From Norana najaformis (taxonomy: Eukaryota > Annelida > Clitellata > Crassiclitellata > Hormogastridae), in NCBI GenBank assembly GCA_964023275.1, contig OZ029920.1, forward strand, positions 5,977,014 to 6,041,013: a stretch of DNA of 64,000 bases, written 5' to 3'. Below, in pieces: positions 1 through 12,200 of this stretch. Every line of letters begins with the position of its first letter. Within the stretch, counting starts at the first letter, position 1. A program made the translations under genes and the position numbers. The notes beneath the pieces were generated by a model, which was given only the letters and a program-made list of their open reading frames with translations, had not been told where the DNA came from and made no database searches.

Positions 1-2510
1 AGCTCATAGACACATTCGGGTATTAATGGCTTACCCGGTGTTCTCTACTTGTGGGTCAGTGGACTTTACAATGTCTGGTTTAGTTGTAGGTGGACTGGGA
101 AATACTATAAAAAATGAAATTTTCAGATCAGGTTAATTACTAATCCTCCAGCAAAGGGAACCTTTACATTCCCAACTAAATTTCACAAGATAAACAATAC
201 AATTTGGTATATATTCGCCTTTTAAAGTAGCTAACCAGTAGATTTTAGAGGAGCTGCACATGAATTAATTCTATAATCTATACGTGCTATAACAAGACTA
301 TATGTATACTACGATCATTTACACAAAGATGATAACGTTTTATAAATAATCTTGGTTACCGCATACCTTAAATTCAACTCAAGCGTTCACAAGGGCAGTT
401 AACACAGCTGCTTTGAAATAATAAGGGACTTGCAGAGAAACAAGAAGTTGTAAGCCAACCGTAACAGGATGATTGGCAGAACTTCACAGGTCTTAATCCA
501 GAGAAACCTTAACTGAAACCCATGCAATAGGGTTGGACAAAGATGAAGGGTGACAACACAGATAAGAGCTTTGAGTTTTACACTGAAGCAAGACTTATCG
601 TAATTTTGCAAATCTAAAACGGTACGCCTTAAGATAAGATGCAAGCATCACTTTAGTTGTATCGGATTTTCAGCGGAAGACTATACGACGGTCATTGCAA
701 GAGAAAGTGCAAAGTCCTCGAGCCACTATACGGGAAAGTGGGAAAAAAGGCCCTTTTGGCTGCACACCATAAAATAGAACTCAACCCTGCTGAACTGACA
801 CAAAACACAGAGCTCCCTGGTGTATTCTGGGGTAACTCGGACCACTGAAGTTCACTCATAGAGAGATAAGCTAAAATTTATATCTGCCCTCGACCTGAAG
901 CCAGTGCATCGAATAAAAACCTATTATCCGATATAGAATCGAATGCAAGAACATCATAGTATATCGCGGAGGTGGCTATGAGCTTATTTATTAGTTCGCT
1001 CATATAAAGAGTCATCATTGGGTCACCTCAGCCATGATAATGCCAGGTCATTATTATTTTCCATGCCTTTTTTTTACAAAAGAAGCTGTTACGGTGTTAA
1101 CAAAAACCAGTGGAATGAGAATTAAAGCAACTGAACTTTCAAAATGACAAAATACGTTTATAATTTGAAAAATGTTTGGAACTTAGAAAGTAGAGAAAAA
1201 TAAGGCTACACAATATAACATAAGATAACAAAACACAGAATAGCATAACGTAGTGTATCATGGGTTTCAAGTAGTTCAGCAGACTTTACATCTATCTTAG
1301 AACTATTTACCTTATACTCTTCAGTAGCTTAGTTCTCTTAACTTCCTCTTTAAATCTGCGTTTGCGTCCACTGAGACATTGCAATCATTCAAGCTATTCC
1401 GCAAGTCTAAACTTCTTGGGCTGAAGAATGTAAGTTTTAACGTTCCTATCGGTTTCTTAAATAATCTTTTTTGGTGCTAATGCAAAGAACCTCTCCCACG
1501 GAACTGCTTCCTTTTATTTTAAAGGCGCTTCAATCAAGTGGCCTCTGCTCCGGCTCCTCTCCAGTTTGTTAGTCCACACTTTTGTAGCCTTTCCTTATCG
1601 CTTAGATCCTTATGACCCGTGATCAGTTTTGTAGAACTTATTATCCCTCTGTACTTATTCTAGTTTCTGTACGTTCTGTTCCAAGGTAGGTATTCTTTAT
1701 TCTAAATTCCCTCCATTTGGAACTCTACCTCCTCATATTCGCAATTCCTTAAATAAGACTATGTTTTGCTATAAACTGAAGACTTGCCTGTTTTGGTTTA
1801 TGGTTCTTAATGTTGTCCGGCTTCAATGTGCACTTCTAAACTTTGTAAGTGGGGCATTGTCAAATTAAAGCTTGAAGTTTTATGTGGATTTATTCTCCAT
1901 TATTTCCTGAAGTATCTGAATAGTTTCAGTTTAAACCATTACAATATAAAATAATTTTGTTTATAGTATTTATTTTTTGTACCATTAATCGAAGCCTCTC
2001 ACATATCATTTCTAGCATTCTCAATTATGTAGCACACACAAATTGTCATTCATTTTGTAGTTGACATCAACGAATAGTTGCCAGCTAATTTTTTGCGCTT
2101 GTTAATGCTTTGACGACTTGAACTGCATATATGGCTTGCGAGAACTTGAAATTTAAACATGCATTTTTGTATATATTTGCAGACTTTGCAAGTTAACTTG
2201 ACTGCATGAAACTCGCTAACGATGCAATATATTTTCAATTTTTATCTGACAGGCAAGCCTTACATCCTTACGATGATTGCTAAAGTGAAAACTGTTAATG
2301 TCGTCAAAACCGAATAATGTTTCGATCATGTCTAAAATTAAAACTCTGAGGCTCAAAATTGTGTCATCTTATGAAGGCAGCTGTCTTAATAACTTGAAAG
2401 AACTGTAAGTGTCTTACTTTATGATCATTTAAATATCCATACGTGAAGTTATGTTTCATGGATAATTTACGGAAACACATTTTGTTCAGATATATACACA
2501 TAATATGTAG
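1..2510. other. No recognisable gene
   Basis: Both strands were read for Ig-domain, transmembrane and YxxL-tail exons because receptor A on the minus strand should continue leftwards into this stretch. None was found. The only open frames are short (under 85 codons), lack similarity to anything I know and have no convincing splice sites. The sequence is AT-rich and looks like intron or intergenic DNA. Confidence 0.5.
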
Positions 2511-2518
2511 GTACGTAG

Positions 2519-2886
2519 ATATGTATGTATGTCTTACCCGTATGTTATATACGTAAGACATACATACATATCCACATACCTATATGTATACCTACATACA
2601 CGCCTATATGCCTACATACATGCATACCAAATGTATACATACCTACCTACGTACCAACATACCTACCTACATGCCAACCCACCTACATACCTAAATACTT
2701 ATATACCTATTACCTACCTATCAATTACGCAACTAATTACCAACCAACATACATGCACCCATGCGCAATTACGTACATACAAACATGTGTATATGCATGC
2801 ATACATACAATCAAAAATACATAAACAAATATATACATACATACATAAGTATGTTCATATATACTTCCATGCATGCATATATACAT
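2519..2886. repeat. Imperfect ATAC tetranucleotide array with strand-switch hairpin
   Basis: This is a degenerate (ACAT/CTAC)n microsatellite. It opens with a perfect 19-bp inverted repeat, 2519-2537 against 2553-2571, with a 15-bp loop, across which the array changes from GTAT units to ATAC units on the plus strand. The Tyr/Thr/His-rich open frames through it are translation artefacts of the repeat. Confidence 0.85.
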
Positions 2887-3133
2887 AATTTACACACTGC
2901 TGGCAAGCTTTAAGCTCAACTTTGATTGCTTGATTGCTTGGTGATACCGTAGAGTTTTTCATTTAGCAAAGAATCCTGTAGTGCATAAGCTATCCATTTT
3001 TCAAACATTTCAGGAGAACTGACTATAAGAAAAAGTCATAAAATTTTTGTTCCAGTTACATGTCACAAATTAAATTTTTTATAAGCTATTGAAAGTTTAC
3101 ATAAGCGTCAATATTATTCAAATGACTGCTAAC

Positions 3134-3253
3134 CTTGGGAGGTCTTCTTGTTTTTCTGACAGTTGACCATTATCACTATTGTTGGAAAGTAAATAATTCC
3201 GGCAAATATTGAGATAAAGACGAAAAGGCAGGTCCAACCGGAACAATCACGTC
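3134..3253 (-). CDS. Receptor A transmembrane exon 2
   Basis: 120 bp, phase 1-1, acceptor CTTTCAG|GACG, donor CAAG|GTTAGC. Encodes a second hydrophobic helix (CLFVFISIFAGIIYFPTIVI) with a basic end (NCQKNKKTSQ) typical of a cytoplasmic stop-transfer. The matching receptor C exon (54476-54598) shares the signature FFPTIVI/YFPTIVI, an NC pair and KKTSQ. Two consecutive TM exons in one gene suggest alternative use; see findings. Confidence 0.75.
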
Positions 3254-6200
3254 CTGAAAGTAAGCAGTTGGAAAGATATTAAATGTAAACTCAATCAGCT
3301 ATTACGATGAATGCCCTATATAAGCAAACCTGAACAGAACACCCGAAAGTTTACGTTTATAGATAAACAAGAAAGCTGACTTGATCATACTGGAGAATGA
3401 GAAAATAGTGATATCAAGCAAATGAGAGTTTTACATACAGAACTGCATTTATAAAGTATGCCTGTTTGATAGACGCCGGTGAATGAGATGGTCTCCTTGA
3501 TGCAGCTTTAGCATGAGGCTAAGAAATTTCGGCAAATTCACATTACAATACATTTTTCTGGTGGAGCTCTTGCAATCTGACAGAAGATACGCAACCTGCG
3601 TTCTGAAAAGAAACTGGTACACTTGCCACCTTGCATTAATCTCCACGTTGGAGAGGTAGACTTTACAGAGGACCTTCAGAATACATCTGAGGCAACAAAT
3701 ATAAAACCCATCCAGTTTCTTGTTAAAGAACTCAGTGGTCGGCCAGTTCTCACAAACGTTGACCTCACAACCGTATTTTCACAACACATCGAATCTAAGA
3801 TCTTAATCCTTATACGAGACTGCTTGGTGGGAATTGCCCCATCCTTTCTGAGGTCCTTCTGTACCTTTGCCTCGTCTATTCCTGGTCGTAGCTTCCTCCG
3901 TTCGGCCTCTCATGGTGCCCTTGTCTTCCATCGGTCCCGGAGCTCTACTACCCAGCATAGAAACTTTGCTTTCGTTGGCCCTGTATCCTCTACTGATGAG
4001 TCTATTCTTGAAATTGCGTTTTAAAAATCTTCATTTACGTTATGTTATGTTATGTATAGCTGCATCGATAAGACGTAACGCTGGTAAATTTGACCTTGAT
4101 GATAGACGCAATTGCAAGGTAGGCAGTTCAATAAAAGAAAATCTATCCTATGAATGAATGAATGAATGAGCGAATGAGTGAATGAATGAATGAATGAATA
4201 TTAAGAGATTAACGTGCCAGACATAAAAAATATTTGAATCTCAGGCACGGTCAGTCGCTCAGAGGGAGATAGCCAGTAGAAAATGGGGGAAAACTAGGTG
4301 ATAGGTGAGTTAGTAAAATAAAAGGTTTTAATTTGCTGCATGATGTATGAGATTGATGGAGCGGATCTGATTGAGAAAGGAATGTTGTTTCAAATCATGG
4401 GCGAGGCCGAATTGAAAGCATGTTCCTTAAAGACTTTTCCCACATATGGTTGTCGCAGCCTCAGAGGGTCAGTAGATCATTCAGATTTCTAAAATCGGGC
4501 GGATACATCAGCGCAGACATCTTACCTTTATTCATACAAGGCAACATCGTCTCCATTTTTTCAAATCGTTCGTTTAAGAGCATGTGACCCGTTTCGCTTA
4601 ATCCATAGTACAGAAGGAATACGGTCATAACCAGGATATTCACAGCCACGAAACTGACGATTCCTATTATGAGTCCGCACTGCCAGCCTGGAATACCGAG
4701 AGTTGCTCAAATTTATAAATAAAACCATAGATAAATGGACCGCAAAAAAGATGTTTCGTGTTCACTAGTAGACTTTGTAGGCTTATTAAAACATAATGCT
4801 TAGCAAACGGTTTGGTAATTATGTGGGTGCATATTATTGGATTCGTATGAAATCTTGTTTACTCTGATATGTAATAATGGCAATCAAACCAACAGTTTCT
4901 TTCAATCACTATATTGTTCTTTAACGGAATAGCATATAGCTATATTGTGAAACTAGGGTCAGCCTTTATTCACTCTCTGGCCACATAGGACACTTTGATT
5001 ATCTGCCTCTTAGCAACTGTAACCTGCTAATTGTATAGGCTCCAAAAATGCATGCAATTCTGCAGCTATTCTATTTTTAATTACTTTCTTTTAATTTATT
5101 GCTTTTATGGAAATGTACATCTTGTAATGCTGCCGCGTGCATTGTTATCCTAATGCTCCATTGTCTTTAATCATGTTGCGACAGTTAGTATAAAATCCGA
5201 TTAATAACAATATTAAATAACATAGATAGTTATGATGATCTATCCCAGATTCCCATATACAGTGCCACGAATACGAGTCACAATTTTAAAAGAGTTAAGA
5301 CTGCAGTTGCAAATATAATGTTGAAACTTACCACAAGTACTAGTATCATTACCACCACCCCCTGCCTCTGCAATAAATAAACTATCCAGTATATGCATAA
5401 TGCATTGCAATTTTTATACAGTGTGCATACTAGTTTATTTAAATCATGACAAGCATAGGGTAATTAAACGTTGACAACCTATAAATGACGCTTATTCATC
5501 ACAGATTAAAAGTAAGGCCTTAGATTTATTGTACATTGATTTAAGACTTTAAATATGTAATGTAATCTATGTGAACATTCATATAGCTTCACTTAAAGGA
5601 AACTTCTCGACAGGTTCCCACCGAATAAAGCCATGCCACGATTAAACAAGATCGTGTTCAGGCACACACCATAGTCACTTGTTCTCCTAGTATTAGAGTC
5701 AATTTTTCCTATACATTGAGACGATAATGGCTATCTTCGGCCTAGCAGATTATGGCTTGATATTAAGACTTGCTATGTTCTACTGAAATCACTCACGTTC
5801 TTCATACATACATATATACATATATATGTATATATATATATAGTCCCCTATTAATACTGTAAGTCACCTATAAATACTGTTATTCCTGTTAGTCACCTAT
5901 TAATAGCTCTTCCTTGTTGTCTGCAAATAGGGTTTTCTTTTAGTTACAGTACTGTAGAATTCCCGACTCATGCCTAGAATCCGCATTTAGGCTGCTAGTA
6001 CTAATGGAATTTGATATTTTTGTTTGGTTTAGTTTATCATACCAAGTTAGATTAGATTACATAATTTCTTTGAAATATTACGAAAGAATTATTGAGTTAT
6101 ACGTTACCACAAATCCTAGTTTCAAGCGATGCTGAAACACAAATTGGGAAATAATTAATTCGATATGTAAAAGAAATAGTGAACTTTGAAATTAATAGCT

Positions 6201-9200
6201 TTCCATTCTTATTCATATCTTCTGGCTCAGTTCAAGATTGCCAATGGCCCATTGCCTGTGAGTCTTCTGCTCCTCCAGTCCACTCAATCGCCTGATCGCT
6301 TGCACACGAGTTTTCTTCATTTCACTCGATCCCGGTTAACTTGCAATGGTTGTCACACAGATTGCTTTTCCTCTGAACCACTTAAAACCCCTTGCTTTGT
6401 TATGTAAATGATTTCCCGTATGGTTTGCTACACCATGGTTGAATTTGCAAAGGGTTGAGTTTTCGACTCCAGGTCAAATGTCTGTCCCAAGATATGACCA
6501 TCATATCCCTCTGGGTTTGGTTTTAACCACCTCCCTCTCTATTAACCCAACCTGTCCCAGTGATTTTCATTCCCTTCTATAATGATTAATGCATTGCTAT
6601 AGATTATGGTTAATTGTCTTAGTAATCTTCATTTTTTTCACTATTTTGTTCTGTTTGGTTGAGCTCAGTATGACCTTCAACAGATGAAGCAATCACTGTC
6701 AGTCTATAAACTTTTCGATGCATTGCCTACAGATAATACATGGCTTCAAGCCTAAATTTTCCGGGTGTTTTTGGAATTTTCAACCTACCCAGGTCAACAG
6801 TCAACCTCGTTGTTTCTTATCTTCGATACTGTGTGCTTCAGGAACTCTGAACATTCAGTCATTTTTCAACTCAAGTTAGAAATCTGTTCGTAGGGCTATG
6901 CGTGCATGAGCGAGCTTGCCCTGGTGACCCTTCTAGTTATCTGAGCAATGTTTGCTAAATAGACGATCGTTCATTGATTTTTGTTTGTTACCGAAGTCTC
7001 GTGCGCCGAGATTCGACTCGTCCATTCTGAGGGGCTACATCACATATCATTGCTCCTCTTCTTTGACGCTGCGTATTCCAGGCACGCTAATTAGATACTG
7101 AAAATGAGTAGGTCTACTGAAACTTAGAATGCCGAAAAGACGTCTGAACGGACTGATCCTGCTTTGCGTGAGGGCTTCTACAATTACATCGGCGTCAATT
7201 GCAAGAGGTGCGTGTTGGTGAGGTGGCAGGTTTGTTCAGATATCTGTGTGTTTCCTAACCACCTGATGTTTCGTATAGTGAAATAAAGTATCCTATAATC
7301 GCAATCGTAATCTCGAGATTTCTACAGCGCCCAACGTAGGCTAAGTCGCGGGAACTAGCTTATTCACAGGCGCTCAGTCAAACGAAATCGATAGGCAAAA
7401 GAGTACGGTTCCAGGTCAAGATCCAGGAGTCAGGCAGTCAGGCAGTCAGACAGTCGGACGGCTACGGTCGATGGTATATATCCCACAAGTTATACGTAGG
7501 AAAGGCGCTCATTTCCTTTTCTGAGGCCTTTGAGCCGACAATGGACGAATCCCAATGTCCTGAACGCGGGGCCAGCGCATCGCAGGAATTGTCGTTTTAC
7601 TTCCCAGCTTACGCCGGTATCAAATACTACTGCTTGATGACAGAGGCACAGTATGTGCAAACAACTTGCCTAGGGTTGTTACATCGAGTCGAACCAGCAA
7701 CCACATGATTATTGACCAAACGCTATACTGATTGACCTTCGTGCAGCATTTAGTACGCTAATCAATATGCATAGTGGCATTCTCAAAGCATTCCTAAGCT
7801 TAGCCAGGTGATTTCCTTAAATAATAAAATAACAGTGATCATTGGTCAATATTTAACAGAAGCAACCTGGCTTTGGTGTTTTGCTTGTCTCATTTCTTTT
7901 GTGTTACCCGCGTAACATTCAATATTGAACTATAAATTTCTATTGCATTACAAACTACAAAAAAGGCTTCACAAAACGTATACATAGATATCGCCAAATT
8001 ATTGGTGCAGATGTAAGCATACATACCGCATCTTTCGACAGTAATATTGGATGAGATTCGATATTTGGTGCCCCGAATTTCATTCTCTGCTGTACATTGA
8101 TACGTTCCATTGAATGTTGCATTGATCGTTTGGCTGGGTATTGTTTGGAAACATCTTTGATCTTCGACGTTACTCCACATATAGCTAGGCATAGGATTTC
8201 CTTCGGTGTTACCTGATAGCATTGTCCATCCGTCGTTGCAGTAGCATACGCTACCGTAACAGTCAGATCCAGTTAGAGTTAAGTTTGTTACTTCGTCTAC
8301 AAAAAACATGTAAATTAAGAAGCTTAAACCTATTTTTCGGGCTACGCCCACTTATTATCAGAAACACTCAGGCATAATGCTTTTGCGAAACGGTGTAAAT
8401 TGTTTGAAATTCAGATTCATGTAAGCATAGTAATTTGATTATATGGTCTGTGATTATATAAAATTGGATATTAGCCTATTCAAGTAATTCTATTAATTAC
8501 ACTAGCATTCGAGAAAAAAGTTCATATGGCATCCATGACCGTGCTGAGCAGACATGTCGTCAATGTTAGCCACATGTTAACTCATGCAAAATCTGCTTTG
8601 ACATTTAGTTCTAGTTATCTGAACGTGAACGTTCTATCTTAAAATCTGAAACATCTCTGTTGTAGGTGTAGTCTTGTTAGGCGCAGGTTTGCACAAAGCT
8701 ATCTGCGTCTGCAGACCTCGGCGGGTTTAGGCAAACCCGTGCCTAAAAAACAATAGCTACAACAGCATTGTTTCAATTTTCAAGCTAGAAGGTTCATATG
8801 ATCCGATATGACAGGATATAGGAAGCCCACATGGGAATATTTTCAGATGGGCTTCATATGGCTTAAATCTGACGTTGCTTTTGGGGTGGCTAGGGTCGTC
8901 CTTAAATAAAGTGCTATAACATATTCATTATATGATCCCATTGAAAACTCTTTAAAATTCTGGGAAAATCGGAAGACTAATTGCGATACAATTTACTTGT
9001 CTGTAATGTAGTTTGCTTAGAATTTATCTTAACTGACCCAAATTTGTTTCTATATGCCATCGGTGGAGTGAGTGTGCACTAAACATAAAGCCATTAAGGC
9101 AACCATTTATTTTTATTGCCTATAATAACTAATATTTTAAAATAATGGCTTCTCATTGGGCCCACTACCTGGTTTGACTCGGAATGGAGAGGTGAGCATA

Positions 9201-12200
9201 GGGCAGTTAGGCATTCTGAGCGCCGTTACAGACGATCTGAATTGCTGAATTGATCATTGATGGATTCGACTTCTGCAGCAAAAGCATTCCTTCTTTCAAG
9301 GCGAAGAACAGCATTACTGGGAGAATATGACTGCCCGCCACTCAAAGTACAGTCAGCGGCTTTGGAGTGATTTATCATCAATCACTGGTCGTAATGGCAG
9401 CTCGCAGAGTCCATTATTCTCTGAAAAGGATTACATGTTTCGCCTTAACAAGCAAGTCATTGATGTCCGCCGAGATACGGAAGGCTCTGCCCCGCCAACG
9501 TATACGACAACTCTAGGAAGTTTGAATAGTGACAGGAGTTAAGCTGAAATCGTTTCGCTTGTCTTCGCCGTCAAAATTGTGTTCGCTCAACCCGATTCTA
9601 ACTTTCCTCCTTCAAGAAATTGGTGATGAGCTGCTTCCGATGTTGGTGCGACTCTGAAATACATCACTAGCTGAAGGATCTCTTCTAGATGGTCAAAAGC
9701 GAGCCCTCATAAAGCCCTATCTTAAGAAGCCAAGATAGGACCATAATGACTTCAACAGCAATCGGTCAATCACGTTCCTCTCGAACACTGCTTAGAAAAA
9801 ACAGGCTTAGCAGACACTGCGCTATCTCGAATCGTGCAACCTTATGCCAAATCTGCAGTCCGACTTTAAGAAGGGCCATTATACAGAGACGGTCATGCTT
9901 ATCTCCGACTTATTTGATGCTGAGGACTCTGGAAAAGTCACGCTGCTTGACGTCAGTGCTGCACTTGACACGGTTGACCACAACATCTTGCTGACTCGAC
10001 TCAGTGCTTCCCATGGTATTGTCAGTCAGCCGTTGGAATGGCAAGGCTCTTTTCTGGTTGGGCGAAAACATGAAGATGGAGATTAGAGTGGACAGATCGG
10101 AGTCGGCAGCAATCCTATACGTTGTGCCACAATTCTCAGTCCTTTGGGCTCTTCTGTACATATTGAACACAAGTCATCACAGCCCTTGGAGCCATGATTC
10201 ATCAATATGCTGATGATGTTCAGCTGTACTCGACTTGTCACTCGTCGGATGCGCTTACTTGTGTAATAAAGGTCAGGTCATTCTGATAAAGGTACAGAGC
10301 TAGATGTAGTCGAATCTGCTACGTTTGAATTTCGCAAAAATGCAATTCATATGGCATGGGTCCCGGCAAAAGCGATCAAAGATAGACAAAGAGACAATAG
10401 CGGCGGTATTCCAGAGTTTGGAACCACTACATATCGTCCGGGACCGAGACGTGCTCCTGAGTGAATATCTATCGATGATATCACATGTCAATACTTCCTG
10501 CAGGTCCTGCTTTTAAGAGCAGTGCCAGATCAAAGTCATTCGGCGTAATCTATCATTCGATACACCAGTGACCCTTGTTCACTCTTTCATCGTGACTCGC
10601 CTGGATTATTGTAATGCTGTTCTTGCAGACCTGACAAAGTTTCAAAATCGCCTGCTTCAGTCTACCCTCAACTTCGTCGCCCGGATTTAGGCCAACTTGC
10701 CAAAATTTTCGCATATCTCAAACTAAGTGCGAAATACACTGCATTGGCTTTCTGTTGACCCCAGAATACATCACGGAGATTCTTATCCTGTCGTGTACCA
10801 GCCGACCGACGAATGCCGAGTTCGGCAGCCCAAGGAAATCTCACAGTTCCGGCCTCCTGAACGACGGTCGGGGCACACCGTGCTTTTGAGTGCATTGAAC
10901 CGTCCCTCAGGAACAACATTACTCTGAAAATTTGATCTCTTTCGCCTCTAACAGCTCAAGAAACATTCTCAGCCAATCTTAACATGCACCTTTATAGAAC
11001 TTCAGCGCATTTTTGAGCTTCTTGAAACGCTCTATGTAAGTCTTTGGATACATGCATACATACATACATATATACATAGCATAACGATATTAACCGAGAA
11101 TGATCTTTTAGAGAAAAATTAGTTAAACTCGCCAGTATTTAAATGCCCAAAACAACTTCTTCTAACTAAAGTGGAAATACGCATTGAACACAAATAAATA
11201 TACAAAAATATGAAAACTCTGCGAGGCCATGCTGTGCGTAATTGACGGAGCATTAGTAACATGACCTGGATGATTCTGCGGCTGTTTTAACTATCCATGA
11301 CCTCATGTAACTGGCTACAGTGTGAACAGACTTTGTTGGTGTATCATCGACTGATGCCTCGTACATTATCGTAACGGCGATATAGAAGTTCTGAGATCTG
11401 ATAAGTTAACATTTAAGTTCCATACAATATACGTTGAAAACCGATGAAGTGGTGCTTTTTGTAATCGTTGGAGCGTTTGTTGCATAATTAAAGGAGGAGT
11501 TCGGAAGATTCTGAGGATGACCAAAATATCCGTGACAGACGAATGGTCCGATTGAATTGCTCGACCTATCAGGCTTCACTAAGATGTTAGACTGAACAGA
11601 ATTTGGCGGTAGTGATGGAGAAAGACTACTGGAAATGTTTTCTCCCGTGGAAGACGTCCAGTAGATGGAAGGAGGCAGATGTGGAGCCGGAGAAACAGAT
11701 CCATTGTATCCAATTGTGCAGGATACGCGTAGAGTTTCCCCCACCACTACATCTGACTGATTTGCAGTAATACTTGGCGGCGAATCTGAAACAGTCAAAA
11801 GCGGAAATTCTGACGAATTTTGGCACGGGGTATGCAATAAGTATTTATTCATTCGACAAGAAAGTAAAAAGATTATTTATCGAAAATTCCACGGACAGCC
11901 AAGAAGAGTCGCTAAAATTAAAGTAACGAGAGTACGCGACTATTTAAAATTTAAGCTTTAGGTAGGCCTATTTTGTTCACCAAATAAGTTTGACGTAGTT
12001 CTCGTTTGCAGAGACGAGGAGCAAGTTCAGCTATTGAACACTTACCGAACTGAAGCACATGTAGACTCAAATTTTATTAGAACATCAAATTTTACTTAGA
12101 ACATAAAACCTCGAAGAATTTTTCGCCCCCATTTTACTGCGTCGAATGAGACGATATGTATTTTCGTTGTTCCATAATGAATGACGGCAATTTTTATATG

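Noticed and set aside
28..67. Possible minus-strand tail exon of receptor A near the window start (reading IVKSTDPQVENT)
   Set aside because: The acceptor has a poor pyrimidine tract, the length is not frame-neutral, and no YxxL motif or similarity to the tails of B or C is present.
2525..2888. Open frames rich in Tyr, Thr, His, Ile
   Set aside because: They are translations of the ACAT tetranucleotide array; overlapping frames on both strands have the same low complexity.
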